Assembly (NCBI GenBank): GCA_934717675.1
Contig: CAKUYZ010000060.1
Location: forward strand, 1-11,190
Source of the DNA: an uncultured Bacteroidales bacterium
GTDB lineage: Bacteria; Bacteroidota; Bacteroidia; Bacteroidales; Marinilabiliaceae
Direction of reading: 5' to 3'
Length of the DNA: 11,190 bases
Shown here: positions 1-7,653 of the stretch, piece after piece
Layout of the letters: each line of letters begins with the position of its first letter
Numbering within the stretch: position 1 is the stretch's first letter
Made by a program: the position numbers and the translations under genes
Notes under the pieces: generated by a model
Seen by the model: the letters and a program-made list of their open reading frames with translations, nothing else
Told to the model about the DNA's origin: nothing
Database searches by the model: none

Positions 1-52
1 GTCGCCATGCGGCTTTTCTCTTTCTGCGCGGCTGTGCGGCGCCATTATTTCT

Positions 53-85
53 CAAAGGTTGCCGAAAGTATTGAATTTCTCCAAA
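53..85 (-). promoter_or_regulatory. Possible divergent Bacteroidota-type promoter on the minus strand
   Basis: Read on the minus strand, TTTG (85-82) is followed after 21 bases by AACCTTTG (60-53). This matches the Bacteroidota -33 TTTG and -7 TAnnTTTG elements with one mismatch. A minus-strand ATG follows at 8-6, preceded by a purine-rich stretch, so a gene could run off the left edge. The match is short and the gene is not visible, so this is a weak call. Confidence 0.25.
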
Positions 86-149
86 GTAACGAATTTCTGT
101 TAATTGCGCGACCATCCTCTTGGCTTACTCAGGGCACCCTAAGGCGGCA

Positions 150-186
150 TTTGTGTAAGACGCAAGGGATAAAAATGTTACATTTG
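150..186 (+). promoter_or_regulatory. Candidate promoter for tolC
   Basis: TACATTTG at 179-186 fits the Bacteroidota -7 consensus TAnnTTTG exactly. A TTTG lies at 150-153, but the 25-base spacing is longer than the roughly 19-23 usually seen, so the -33 assignment is uncertain. A transcript from here would have a leader of about 110 bases, containing the 208-221 hairpin, before the tolC ATG at 304. Confidence 0.4.
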
Positions 187-303
187 CGTTCGTAACGGCG
201 GGCCAGGGGGCCATTTGGCCCAATGAGCGGCTTTTTAGGGCTGCGGGGACTTGATGAACCGCCTAAGCAAAAAAGTAAAATTGCACAAAACACATATCTA
301 GCG

Positions 304-1719
304 ATGAAGTTTCTAGTGATCTCATTCGCCGTGCTTGGCTGCGCCATCGCGGCAGAGGCGCAGCAAGTGCTGACTTTGGAAGAGTGCCGCTCCATGGCTC
401 TGAAAAATAACCATGAGATAAAGTCTGCACAGAGCGAGACCGAGGCCGCAAAATATACCAAGAAAAGTTATAGGGCCAACTATCTCCCCAGCCTGACGCT
501 CAATCTCACGGGCGCATACAGCACGCTGAAAGGAGATCAGGACATAAACGTGACGCAAAACTTGCCTGTCTTCAAGCCAGACGCACAGTTCCAAGCCCAA
601 GTGCCGAACTTGGGAGACAAGATGTGGCTTGTGCAGAACCTTTTGGGCTACGCCTATATGCCACTCTCCGGCAACATTGGCTACGAGGCCGGTCCCATAT
701 TCCTGGCCGGACTTACGCTCCAGCAACCAATATATATGGGCGGCAAGATATCTAACGCAAGCAAAATCGCAGGTTTGGCCGTGGAAGCCTCTGAGGCCAA
801 CGAGACGCTCACTGAGGCCAATGTGGTGATGGCCACCGACAGGGCCTACGCGCTGGTGGTCAAGGCCAAAGAGATGCAGAAGGTGGCACAGAGATACAAT
901 GAGGTGTTGCAAGAGCTGATGAGCAACGTGGTCAAGGCAAAGAATCAGGGCATGAAGACGGGAAACGATGTGCTCAAAGTGCAGGTGAAACTCAATGAGA
1001 GCGAGCTCAACATGAGCAAGGCAAGCAACGCCGTGACGTTGGCCAAAATGAACTTATGCCACGTGGTTGGCATGAGCCTGACGTCAGACATTGACGTGGC
1101 CGAAGGGTACCCGTCTGTCGACGTGAAAGACGGGAGCGTCGAGGCCCGTCCCGAGACACGCATGCTGAACAAAAAAGTGCAGGTGGCAGAGGCCAAGACA
1201 AAGGTGCAACGCTCGTCATTGCTGCCAGAAGTCGGTCTCATGCTTATGGGCAACTATGTAAACGGCGTCAAGCTCACAGGCAATCTGGCGGGCAAATCAA
1301 TTGATGATAAACTGCTAAACGACTTCATTTTCACAGGCCTTGTAAACGTCAAGGTGCCGCTCTTCAACTTTGGCAAGGACGCCAACAAGGTGAGGGCGTC
1401 GCGCTGCGAGTTGGAGCAGGCTCGTCTGGAGAAAGAGAACCTGACCGAAAAGATGGAGCTTGAAATGCAGCAGGCAGCCAATGCAGTGGACGAGGCTCAG
1501 AAAGAACTCTCGGTGGCGGACAAGGGCCTAGAGATGGCCGCAGAGAACATGCGCTCCTCCAAAAGTTTGTATGACAACGGCTACGAGGCACTGACGGACT
1601 ATATGGAGAGCCAAGTGCTGTGGCAGCAGGCCATGGCAGCCAAGGTGGATGCCGAGTATCAGCTCTACATTGCCAAAGTGGATTACAACAGGACCAATGG
1701 CACCCTTGTGGAGCCATAG
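304..1719 (+). CDS. TolC-family outer-membrane efflux/export protein
   Basis: A 471-residue precursor with an N-terminal signal peptide (residues 1-19, cut expected at AEA|Q). The mature protein opens with LTLEECRSMALKNN, the characteristic start of the outer-membrane efflux protein (OEP) domain. Long helical, Ala/Glu/Lys-rich stretches follow (about 190-250 and 360-440), as expected for the periplasmic helices of a trimeric TolC channel. The C-terminal part carries the typical SLYDNGYEALTDYMESQ segment. The protein should form an outer-membrane tunnel used by efflux pumps or type I secretion. The reading frame is open from 223, but the ATG at 304 begins the signal peptide directly and follows an A-rich leader, so it is preferred. 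No membrane-fusion protein or inner-membrane pump lies beside it, so its partners must be elsewhere or off the left edge. The substrate is unknown. Confidence 0.9.
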   Translation: MKFLVISFAVLGCAIAAEAQQVLTLEECRSMALKNNHEIKSAQSETEAAKYTKKSYRANYLPSLTLNLTGAYSTLKGDQDINVTQNLPVFKPDAQFQAQVPNLGDKMWLVQNLLGYAYMPLSGNIGYEAGPIFLAGLTLQQPIYMGGKISNASKIAGLAVEASEANETLTEANVVMATDRAYALVVKAKEMQKVAQRYNEVLQELMSNVVKAKNQGMKTGNDVLKVQVKLNESELNMSKASNAVTLAKMNLCHVVGMSLTSDIDVAEGYPSVDVKDGSVEARPETRMLNKKVQVAEAKTKVQRSSLLPEVGLMLMGNYVNGVKLTGNLAGKSIDDKLLNDFIFTGLVNVKVPLFNFGKDANKVRASRCELEQARLEKENLTEKMELEMQQAANAVDEAQKELSVADKGLEMAAENMRSSKSLYDNGYEALTDYMESQVLWQQAMAAKVDAEYQLYIAKVDYNRTNGTLVEP

Positions 1720-1739
1720 ACAACAATAAACAAGCGGCA

Positions 1740-2435
1740 ATGACCGACTTTCTTCCGTCTTCCGTACTGACATTTTTGGAAGACATAAGGGATAATAACA
1801 ACCGCGCTTGGTTTGAGGCCAACCGCGCACGTTACGAGGCGGCGCGGTCGGCTTTTCTCTCTTTCGTGGAGCATATGATAGCCGCGGTGCAGGCCGTAGA
1901 CCCAGGCATTGGCGAGCAAGAGGCCGCTAAATGCATCTATCGTATGAACCGCGACATTCGTTTCTCGCCAGACAAAAGCCCATACAAACGGCACTTTGGC
2001 GCCTTCGTGGCGCCTGGCGGGCGAAAGAGCGTCTTGCCAGGATATTATTTGCACGTCCAGCCAGGCAATGAGAGTTTTTTCTGCACTGGCAACTACGGGC
2101 TTAGCTCCGAAATGCTGAAAAGGCTGCGGGCAGAGGTGGTCAATTTTCCGGAGGAGTTGGACGCCATCGTGACGGCTCCGGCATTCAAGGAGCGCATGAC
2201 GCTCTCTGACGATGAGAAGCTCAAGGCCTTGCCCCGAGGCTACGTCATTGAGCCGCGCTACCAAGACTATCTCAAATACAAGAGCCTCAACGCCGTGGTC
2301 CATTACACCGACGGTGAGGTCACTTCGCCAGGTTTCGGCAAGAGGCTGAAGGCGGACATCGCGTTGGGAAAGCCGCTCAACGCGTTCTTCCGCAGGGCGC
2401 TGGAGACGGAGGCCGAGGAGGACTCGGGACTATGA
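1740..2435 (+). CDS. DUF2461 (TIGR02453-type) protein of unknown function
   Basis: A 231-residue cytoplasmic protein with no signal peptide or membrane segment. It matches the DUF2461 pattern from end to end: an N-terminal FLEDIRDNNNRAWFEANR segment (about 12-29), the diagnostic RMNRDIRFSPDKSPYK block (68-83), then a GYYLHVQPG strand region (101-109) and a C-terminal helical part. The length is normal for the family. Its biochemical function is not established. The ATG at 1740 is chosen because it begins the conserved region and follows an A-rich leader; an upstream extension to 1620 would overlap tolC and encode no conserved residues. It starts 20 bases after the tolC stop and overlaps the next gene by 4 bases, so the three are probably co-transcribed. 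The overlap suggests a close functional or translational link with the following protein. Confidence 0.85.
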   Translation: MTDFLPSSVLTFLEDIRDNNNRAWFEANRARYEAARSAFLSFVEHMIAAVQAVDPGIGEQEAAKCIYRMNRDIRFSPDKSPYKRHFGAFVAPGGRKSVLPGYYLHVQPGNESFFCTGNYGLSSEMLKRLRAEVVNFPEELDAIVTAPAFKERMTLSDDEKLKALPRGYVIEPRYQDYLKYKSLNAVVHYTDGEVTSPGFGKRLKADIALGKPLNAFFRRALETEAEEDSGL

Positions 2436-3139
2436 GCGTCATTGACGGCAGGGTGTTCACCTCGGCGGGCGATGTGGAGGCCGCGGTGGAGGAGTTTGGC
2501 TTTCTGCCATTCTTCCGCGGAGAGCTGACGGGTTTCTCCATTGAGGAGCATACGCCGGCCGACCTGTGGTTCTCTCCTGTGGTAGACGGCCCTTGGGAGT
2601 GGAAAGGCCCCATTGTGAGGGGCGGGCGCGCGGCCTATGCGAAATATTTCCGCGGCAAGGCCGTCTACGTCTCGCGGCGTTGGCTGCCGCACCTTGTCAA
2701 CTTCCGAAGGGCGTCCCATACGCTCTCTTATGACGAGGAGAGGGTCCTCTCCGCCATTGTGGCCAACGAGAGTCTGCTCTCTACTGAGATTCGCGAGGAG
2801 TGCGGCTTCGGCGCGCACGGCCTGTGCGCGGCGGAGAGGGCGTTGCTTGCCGCCGAGGGCGGGGTGGGGGCCCCGCGCGCGTCATTAGACGCTGTGCTGA
2901 GTAGGCTTCAGATGTCTGGCCACATCGTGGTGTCCGACTTCGAATATAACATCGACAAGAAAGGACGACCCTACGGCTGGGGCGTGGCGCGATATTCAAC
3001 GCCGGGGATTCTCTATGCCGACTGGTTCGAGTTGCCACAAGAGAAACCGGAAGAGAGCCGGCTTATGGTCAAGTGTCACCTTATGAAGCTCTGTCCTGAG
3101 GCCGACGCCAGGACGGTAGAAAAAGTGGTGGGGCGCTGA
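2432..3139 (+). CDS. AlkZ-related protein of unknown function
   Basis: A 235-residue soluble protein. The N-terminal half has an EFGFLPFF segment (21-28), ADLWFSP (43-49), PWEWKGPIV (54-62), then AYAKYFRGKAVYVSRRWLP (68-86). I recall this arrangement from small bacterial proteins annotated as AlkZ-related, that is, distantly similar to the winged-helix DNA glycosylase family of AlkZ/YcaQ. This rests on memory of the motif pattern, not a search. The middle (about 95-175) looks like a helical winged-helix region, and a YGWGVARYSTPG segment follows at about 181-192. Family members have no firmly assigned reaction, so DNA-repair activity here is only inference. The start ATG overlaps the stop of the DUF2461 gene (ATGA at 2432-2435), an arrangement usual for translational coupling. 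The 5' half and middle are very GC-rich. Confidence 0.55.
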   Translation: MSVIDGRVFTSAGDVEAAVEEFGFLPFFRGELTGFSIEEHTPADLWFSPVVDGPWEWKGPIVRGGRAAYAKYFRGKAVYVSRRWLPHLVNFRRASHTLSYDEERVLSAIVANESLLSTEIREECGFGAHGLCAAERALLAAEGGVGAPRASLDAVLSRLQMSGHIVVSDFEYNIDKKGRPYGWGVARYSTPGILYADWFELPQEKPEESRLMVKCHLMKLCPEADARTVEKVVGR

Positions 3140-3196
3140 TGCGCCTTGGCTGCGCGCCGGCGTTGGGCCGGTCTGGTGGTGTGTTGGTTGAAATTG

Positions 3197-3229
3197 GTTG
3201 ACAACAATGGGGAAAACTCCCTATCTTTG
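3197..3229 (+). promoter_or_regulatory. Bacteroidota-type promoter for the DUF1573-tlpA run
   Basis: TATCTTTG at 3222-3229 matches the -7 element TAnnTTTG exactly. GTTG at 3197-3200, 21 bases upstream, fits the -33 TTTG with one mismatch. It sits about 20 bases before the ATG at 3251, giving a short leader. It lies in the 111-base gap after the AlkZ-related gene and so marks the start of a new transcription unit. Confidence 0.6.
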
Positions 3230-3250
3230 AGAGGCAAAATAAAATCAGAG

Positions 3251-4333
3251 ATGAAGAGAATATTTGCGCTTTCGCTGCTGGCTCTTGCTAGCATCGTGGC
3301 TTTCGCACAAAAGCCAACAGTCAAGTTTGAGACTGAGTCTCATGACTTTGGCGAGATCCAGGAGAAAGAGGGTCCCGTCTCTTACGTTTTCAAATATACC
3401 AACACGGGCTCCACCCCGCTCGTGCTGACGCAGGTGCAGGCATCTTGCGGATGCACCACGCCTGAGTGGACGCGCAAGCCACTCCGCCAGGGCGAGAGCG
3501 GCGAGGTGAAGGTGACTTACAACCCGGCAAACCGCCCTGGCACGTTCACCAAGACCATAACGGTTATGAGCAATGCCGAGAAACCCACAACGGTGTTGAG
3601 AATATCGGGCAAAGTGCTCCAGAGGCCCAAGACCATTGAGGACGAGTATCCCGTTGTCATGGACAGCTTGCGCCTGGAAAACAACCATATCCCGTTCACC
3701 AAGGTCAAGCCGACAGAGGTCAAGACGGCCTCTCTAAAGGTCATCAACACATCGGGCGTGAGCGTCACGCCTACGTTCATCAACATCCCGTCTCACATAA
3801 CCATAGAGTCGCAGCCCGCCACCATAGAGCCAGGCCAAAAGGGCCTGTTCGTGGCCACGTACGATGCCGCCAGGAAAAACGATTGGGGCTACGTCTCGGA
3901 CCGAGTTTATGTCACGTTCGATGGCAAGAGGCAGTATCGCAACCAGATAACGCTTAGCGCGAGTATCGAGGAGGATTTCTCTGACGTCGATGAGAAAGAC
4001 GCGCCCGTCATGACGGTCAATGAGCGTACTCACGATTTCGGCGAAATTGCCCAGACCTCTAAGGCCGAGTGCGACTTCGTCATCACCAACGAGGGCAAGC
4101 AGAACCTCATAATCCGCAAGGTTAAGGCCTCCTGCGGCTGCACGGCGGCAACGCCGCAGAAAACCGTCTTGGCCAAGGGCGAGTCCACCAACATCCACGT
4201 GGCGTTCGACCCGCGCGGCAAGTCGGGTCGCCAGAGCAAGACCATAACGGTCATCACCAACGATCCCAAGAACTCCAATGTGCTCCTTCGCATCACTGGC
4301 AGCATTGTCACGCCAGGGCAGGAGATGAAATAG
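3251..4333 (+). CDS. Exported protein with two DUF1573 domains
   Basis: A 360-residue precursor with a signal peptide (1-19, cut at FA|Q). Two DUF1573 immunoglobulin-like domains are clear. The first opens with HDFGEI at 31-36 and contains SCGCT at 65-69; the second opens with HDFGEI at 261-266 and contains SCGCT at 294-298. Each then has the GES...V.F/Y (N/D)P...KTITV pattern. A more diverged beta-rich segment (about 125-245) lies between them and may be a third domain of the same fold. Such proteins are common in Bacteroidota and probably act in the periplasm or on the cell surface; their function is unknown. The paired cysteines in CGC could be redox-active, which would suit the thiol-disulfide protein encoded 24 bases downstream, but that is inference. 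The ATG at 3251 is chosen over an upstream start at 3146 because it begins the signal peptide and follows the promoter. Confidence 0.85.
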   Translation: MKRIFALSLLALASIVAFAQKPTVKFETESHDFGEIQEKEGPVSYVFKYTNTGSTPLVLTQVQASCGCTTPEWTRKPLRQGESGEVKVTYNPANRPGTFTKTITVMSNAEKPTTVLRISGKVLQRPKTIEDEYPVVMDSLRLENNHIPFTKVKPTEVKTASLKVINTSGVSVTPTFINIPSHITIESQPATIEPGQKGLFVATYDAARKNDWGYVSDRVYVTFDGKRQYRNQITLSASIEEDFSDVDEKDAPVMTVNERTHDFGEIAQTSKAECDFVITNEGKQNLIIRKVKASCGCTAATPQKTVLAKGESTNIHVAFDPRGKSGRQSKTITVITNDPKNSNVLLRITGSIVTPGQEMK

Positions 4334-4357
4334 CAAAACACAGAAATATATTCTCAT

Positions 4358-5464
4358 ATGAGCGGACGACTCTCAATGGCAGTCGTCGCCGTGGCATCAG
4401 TTGCGTTGGCCTCGTGCCAGCGCAACTCTTTGCGCATAGAGGGCGACGTGAAAAATCTACCCGACGGGCCGATGACGCTTGCCCTTCTCGACTCTTCTTT
4501 TCACTGGCAGACAGTGGATACCGCCGAGGTGCGTGATGGCAGGTTCGTCTTCTCTGGTGGCGTGAACTTGGAGCAGCCCGAGTGTGTGGTGCTAAGCATT
4601 GGCAACCAAAATATGGTGGTCTTTGCCGGCAATGACGATGTCTGTATGAAAGGCAACGCCTTGAAACCAGAAGACATAGAGGTCTGCGGCTCGCCACTGA
4701 ACAAGACTTTGGCGGAATATACGCAAGGGATGCCCGGGTGCGACAGGCTGGCGCAGATTATGGCTCAGATGGCCGCCATGGGGGGAGACGTGGACAAACG
4801 CGAGGAACTGACTGAGGAGATGCACGGCATTGAGAAAGCCCAGATGGACTATATTCGCCACGCCATTGCAGACAATGCCGCGACGCCGCTCGGCCCATTC
4901 TTGCTTTTCAACAACATGGGGCTTTTCTCCTATGACGAGGTAGAGAGTTTCCAGTCCGCGTTCCGCAAGGCCATGCCCACGCACAAGTATGTCCGTCTCC
5001 TCGATCAGCAGTTGGCCGCCAGGCGTCAGATCAACGAGGCTCTCAAGAGAGTAGAGCTAGGTCGCCTTGCGCCAGATTTCGTGCTGCTCAATGAGCAGGG
5101 CGACTCCGTGAGTCTCTGTTCACTCCGTGGCTCCGTCGTGTTGCTGGATTTCTGGGCATCGTGGTGCGCGCCATGCCGAAAGAATAACAAGACGGTGGTG
5201 GAGGTTTATAAGAAATTCGCGTCAAAGGGTTTGGAGGTCGTAGGCGTGTCGGTTGATAAAGACCGCGCGGACTGGCTGACGGCCAAGGAGCAAGATCAAC
5301 TTCCTGGCATCCAGCTTATAGACAATGGCGGCGTGGCGCAAGCCTATGGCGTGCAGCGCATTCCCGCAAGCTTCCTTATTGACGAGACCGGCGTCATTGT
5401 GAGCAAAGACTCTGACAATGGCAACATATTCGATGACTTGGAGAAACGTCTGACGAAGAAATAG
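4358..5464 (+). CDS. TlpA-like thiol-disulfide lipoprotein with N-terminal DUF4369-type domain
   Basis: A 368-residue lipoprotein. A hydrophobic signal ends in the lipobox LASC with Cys20 as the lipidated residue, so the protein is anchored in a membrane facing the periplasm. Residues about 24-110 form a beta-rich domain resembling DUF4369 (LRIEGDVKNLPDGPMTLALL), common in front of Bacteroidota thioredoxins. Residues about 120-230 are helical. A TlpA/ResA-type thioredoxin domain begins at about 235 (LAPDFVLLNEQGD), with FWASWCAPC at 265-273, active-site Cys270 and Cys273, and the conserved cis-proline in RIPASF (Pro336). It probably reduces or exchanges disulfides in envelope proteins, for example during cytochrome maturation or stress. 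It follows the DUF1573 gene by 24 bases and is likely in the same operon. The DUF4369 assignment is less certain than the thioredoxin one. Confidence 0.9.
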   Translation: MSGRLSMAVVAVASVALASCQRNSLRIEGDVKNLPDGPMTLALLDSSFHWQTVDTAEVRDGRFVFSGGVNLEQPECVVLSIGNQNMVVFAGNDDVCMKGNALKPEDIEVCGSPLNKTLAEYTQGMPGCDRLAQIMAQMAAMGGDVDKREELTEEMHGIEKAQMDYIRHAIADNAATPLGPFLLFNNMGLFSYDEVESFQSAFRKAMPTHKYVRLLDQQLAARRQINEALKRVELGRLAPDFVLLNEQGDSVSLCSLRGSVVLLDFWASWCAPCRKNNKTVVEVYKKFASKGLEVVGVSVDKDRADWLTAKEQDQLPGIQLIDNGGVAQAYGVQRIPASFLIDETGVIVSKDSDNGNIFDDLEKRLTKK

Positions 5465-5501
5465 AGAAGTCTAAACAAACAAAAGATATACCTTTCAAAA
5501 A

Positions 5502-6884
5502 GTGTCACTGATAAAATCAATATCCGGAATCCGCGGCACCATTGGTGGTCGCGCCGGAGAGGGGCTTACGCCCACCGACCTCGTTCGTTTTGTCTCGGCC
5601 TATGCCACATGGGTGAGTAAAGAAAACGGAGGCAAGCGAGTAACCATTGTGGTGGGGCGCGATGCGAGAGTGTCTGGGCAAATGGTGCGCAACATTGTCG
5701 TGGGCGTGCTCATGGGCATGGGAGCTGACGTCATCGACCTCGGCCTGGCCACGACGCCTACGACCGAGATTGCCGTGACGGGCGAGAAAGCCCAGGGCGG
5801 CATCATCATCACCGCTAGCCACAACCCAATGCAATGGAACGCCCTCAAGCTACTTGACGGCAAGGGTGAGTTCCTCTCCGCGGCCCAAGGGGCGGAGGTG
5901 CTGCGCCTGGCGGCCGACGAGGCCTATGAGGCCGCGCCTGTTGATGAGCTTGGCCGCGTGAAAGATGTGGACTATGCCGACCGCCATATTGACAAGGTCT
6001 TGGCCTTGCCGCTTGTCGATGCCGATGCCATCCTAAAGGCTGGATTCTCCGTGGCGTTGGACGCCATCAACTCTGTTGGCGGAGTCATCTTGCCAAAACT
6101 CCTCGACCGTCTTGGCGTGAAAAACGTCTACGGCCTTAACTTGGAGCCCAATGGCCGTTTTGCGCACAACCCGGAGCCTCTGCCACAGAACCTGACAGAC
6201 ATCTCGGCCTTGGTGTGCGAGAAAAAAGCCGACATGGGCATTGTGGTTGACCCAGACGTAGATCGCCTGGCTTTCATCTGCGAAGACGGCTCGATGTTCG
6301 GTGAGGAGTATACCATTGTGAGCGTGGCGGACTATGTGCTGTCTCACACGCCCGGCTCCACCGTGAGCAACCTCTCTTCATCGCGCGCGCTGCGCGACGT
6401 CACCGAGCGGCACGGCGGCACCTACGCCGCGGCGGCCGTCGGCGAGGTCAACGTGGTGGCCAAGATGCGCGAGACGGGCGCGGTAATTGGCGGCGAGGGA
6501 AATGGCGGTGTCATATACCCCGAGTGCCATTATGGTCGCGACGCTCTCGTGGGCATTGCCCTCATGCTCACCCAGATGGCCAAGAGCGGCAAGACGCTCA
6601 CCCAGCTTCGCGCCTCTTACCCCGACTATGTGATCTCTAAAAACCGCATCGACCTGCGCCCGGGTGTTGATGTTGACGCTCTCTTGGCGCGCGTCAAGGA
6701 GGCTCATAAGGCCGATAGGGTCGATGATCGCGATGGCGTCAAGATTGACTTCGCCGAGAGCTGGGTTCACTTGCGTAAATCTAACACAGAGCCCATCATT
6801 CGCATCTATGCCGAGGCGCACACACAGGCCGAGGCCGATGCTTTGGCGCAGAGCGTGAGGGGCGAGATTGAGTCGCTCATTTAG
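5502..6884 (+). CDS. glmM: Phosphoglucosamine mutase / phosphomannomutase family
   Basis: A 460-residue alpha-D-phosphohexomutase. All four functional sites are visible. The catalytic phosphoserine lies in TASHNP (Ser106). The Mg2+ loop is DPDVDR (250-255, Asp250/Asp252/Asp254). The sugar-binding loop is GEGNGG (331-336). The phosphate-binding loop is RKSNTEP (425-431). The opening LIKSISGIRGTIGG is typical of the Bacteroidota enzyme annotated GlmM, which converts glucosamine-6-phosphate to glucosamine-1-phosphate on the way to UDP-GlcNAc, peptidoglycan and lipopolysaccharide. Phosphomannomutase or phosphoglucomutase activity is possible, since these cannot be separated by motif alone. The start is GTG at 5502. 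No earlier start fits the conserved N terminus, and there is only an A-rich leader with no Shine-Dalgarno. It lies 37 bases after the tlpA-like gene, so it may be co-transcribed. Confidence 0.9.
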   Translation: MSLIKSISGIRGTIGGRAGEGLTPTDLVRFVSAYATWVSKENGGKRVTIVVGRDARVSGQMVRNIVVGVLMGMGADVIDLGLATTPTTEIAVTGEKAQGGIIITASHNPMQWNALKLLDGKGEFLSAAQGAEVLRLAADEAYEAAPVDELGRVKDVDYADRHIDKVLALPLVDADAILKAGFSVALDAINSVGGVILPKLLDRLGVKNVYGLNLEPNGRFAHNPEPLPQNLTDISALVCEKKADMGIVVDPDVDRLAFICEDGSMFGEEYTIVSVADYVLSHTPGSTVSNLSSSRALRDVTERHGGTYAAAAVGEVNVVAKMRETGAVIGGEGNGGVIYPECHYGRDALVGIALMLTQMAKSGKTLTQLRASYPDYVISKNRIDLRPGVDVDALLARVKEAHKADRVDDRDGVKIDFAESWVHLRKSNTEPIIRIYAEAHTQAEADALAQSVRGEIESLI

Positions 6885-6902
6885 CCTCTTGCCATTGGCG
6901 TC

Positions 6903-7616
6903 ATGTCGCTGCGTAATTGGCTCGCCGTTGTGCCATTTTGCCTTGCGTTGTCGGGAGGTTGCGTGGCGCAGACCGCATACTTTGGCGCCGATGCCGTGGT
7001 GCGTTGCCGCATTGCCAACCGTTGGGTCGTGCGTTGCGCGGCGGGGGCGGGGCGCGTGTCCGCGGCTGAGCCTTATGCTGCCCTGACGTTTGGCGCTGGC
7101 GGGGGGTATAAAGTAAGCCCCGATGCCACAGTGGCGGCCTATGGGCTGGTGCAGCAGGCCAACTACACGCACATTGGCAACCGCGACGTCTTGTTTCGCC
7201 TTGTCGAGTCCATAAGCTGGAGGAGGGCCTCAGGGTTCTTCTTCGGCTTTCTTTTTGAGCAGAGGCGGCTGCTCTTCCGCCCTATGGGCTACGTGGTCAG
7301 CACGTCATGCTTTGGGGCTTTGGCCGGTTATGGTCATGAGTGGGCGGCCTCTGGTGTCGCGCTAGACGCGCGATGTCTGCTCGTGGCCAATATGAAAAGT
7401 GAAAACACGTCGGCCAAGTTCATGCAGAGGCTGAAACCGAGCGTCTCCCTGCGCAAGCGGTTGAGTGACGGCTTGGACGTGGGAGTGGACTGCTCATACG
7501 CCTTGTTTGGGGAGCGGCAAGTATATGTGGAGGACCGGCACAAGATGTGGGGGCTGCGGATGGCAGTTGACATTAATCTGGGCAATAGAAAAGGCCGAGC
7601 GGAAAAGATGGAATAA
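6903..7616 (+). CDS. Exported protein of unknown function, possibly an outer-membrane beta-barrel
   Basis: I do not recognise this 237-residue protein. A basic and hydrophobic N terminus ending in CVAQT (about 1-23) looks like a signal peptide, with cleavage probably after VA (before Gln23), as in other exported proteins of this window. A lipobox at Cys20 (LSGGC) is imperfect, so a lipoprotein is less likely. The mature part has repeated short amphipathic stretches rich in Gly, Tyr and Phe (for example GFFFGFLFEQRRLLF at 111-125 and YGHEWAASGVALDARCLLVA at 143-162). It closes with MWGLRMAVDINLG (215-227), which looks like terminal beta-strands of a small barrel. Seven cysteines are present in the precursor. 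It starts 18 bases after the glmM stop and is probably transcribed with it. There is no evidence for a specific function. Confidence 0.6.
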   Translation: MSLRNWLAVVPFCLALSGGCVAQTAYFGADAVVRCRIANRWVVRCAAGAGRVSAAEPYAALTFGAGGGYKVSPDATVAAYGLVQQANYTHIGNRDVLFRLVESISWRRASGFFFGFLFEQRRLLFRPMGYVVSTSCFGALAGYGHEWAASGVALDARCLLVANMKSENTSAKFMQRLKPSVSLRKRLSDGLDVGVDCSYALFGERQVYVEDRHKMWGLRMAVDINLGNRKGRAEKME

Positions 7617-7653
7617 GAAGAGATTCAAATTAAACACGGCCTCTCCTTAGTCC

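Larger units (their letters stand above)
1..303. other. Non-coding leader region left of tolC
   Basis: No convincing gene lies here. The one plus-strand open frame of 62 codons (7-195) has no recognisable protein character. The stretch appears to be regulatory. It holds a TAnnTTTG-type promoter box at 179-186, a short GC-rich hairpin with arms 208-212 and 217-221 and an ATTT loop, and an A-rich stretch (about 268-300) just before the tolC start. A minus-strand ATG at 8-6, with a promoter-like pair upstream of it on that strand, may mark the beginning of a divergent gene outside the window. Only two further bases of that possible gene are visible, so its existence is inference. Confidence 0.6.

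Noticed and set aside
7..195. Plus-strand open frame of 62 codons in the left intergenic region
   Set aside because: Its composition does not look like a conserved protein, it has no ribosome-loading leader, and it overlaps the likely tolC promoter box.
223..303. Upstream extension of the tolC gene by 27 codons
   Set aside because: It would place a non-hydrophobic segment in front of an otherwise standard signal peptide; the ATG at 304 fits better.
3140..3180. GC-rich CCGGC/GCCGG repeat after the AlkZ-related gene as a terminator
   Set aside because: The stem is only about five pairs in very GC-rich DNA and no T-run follows.
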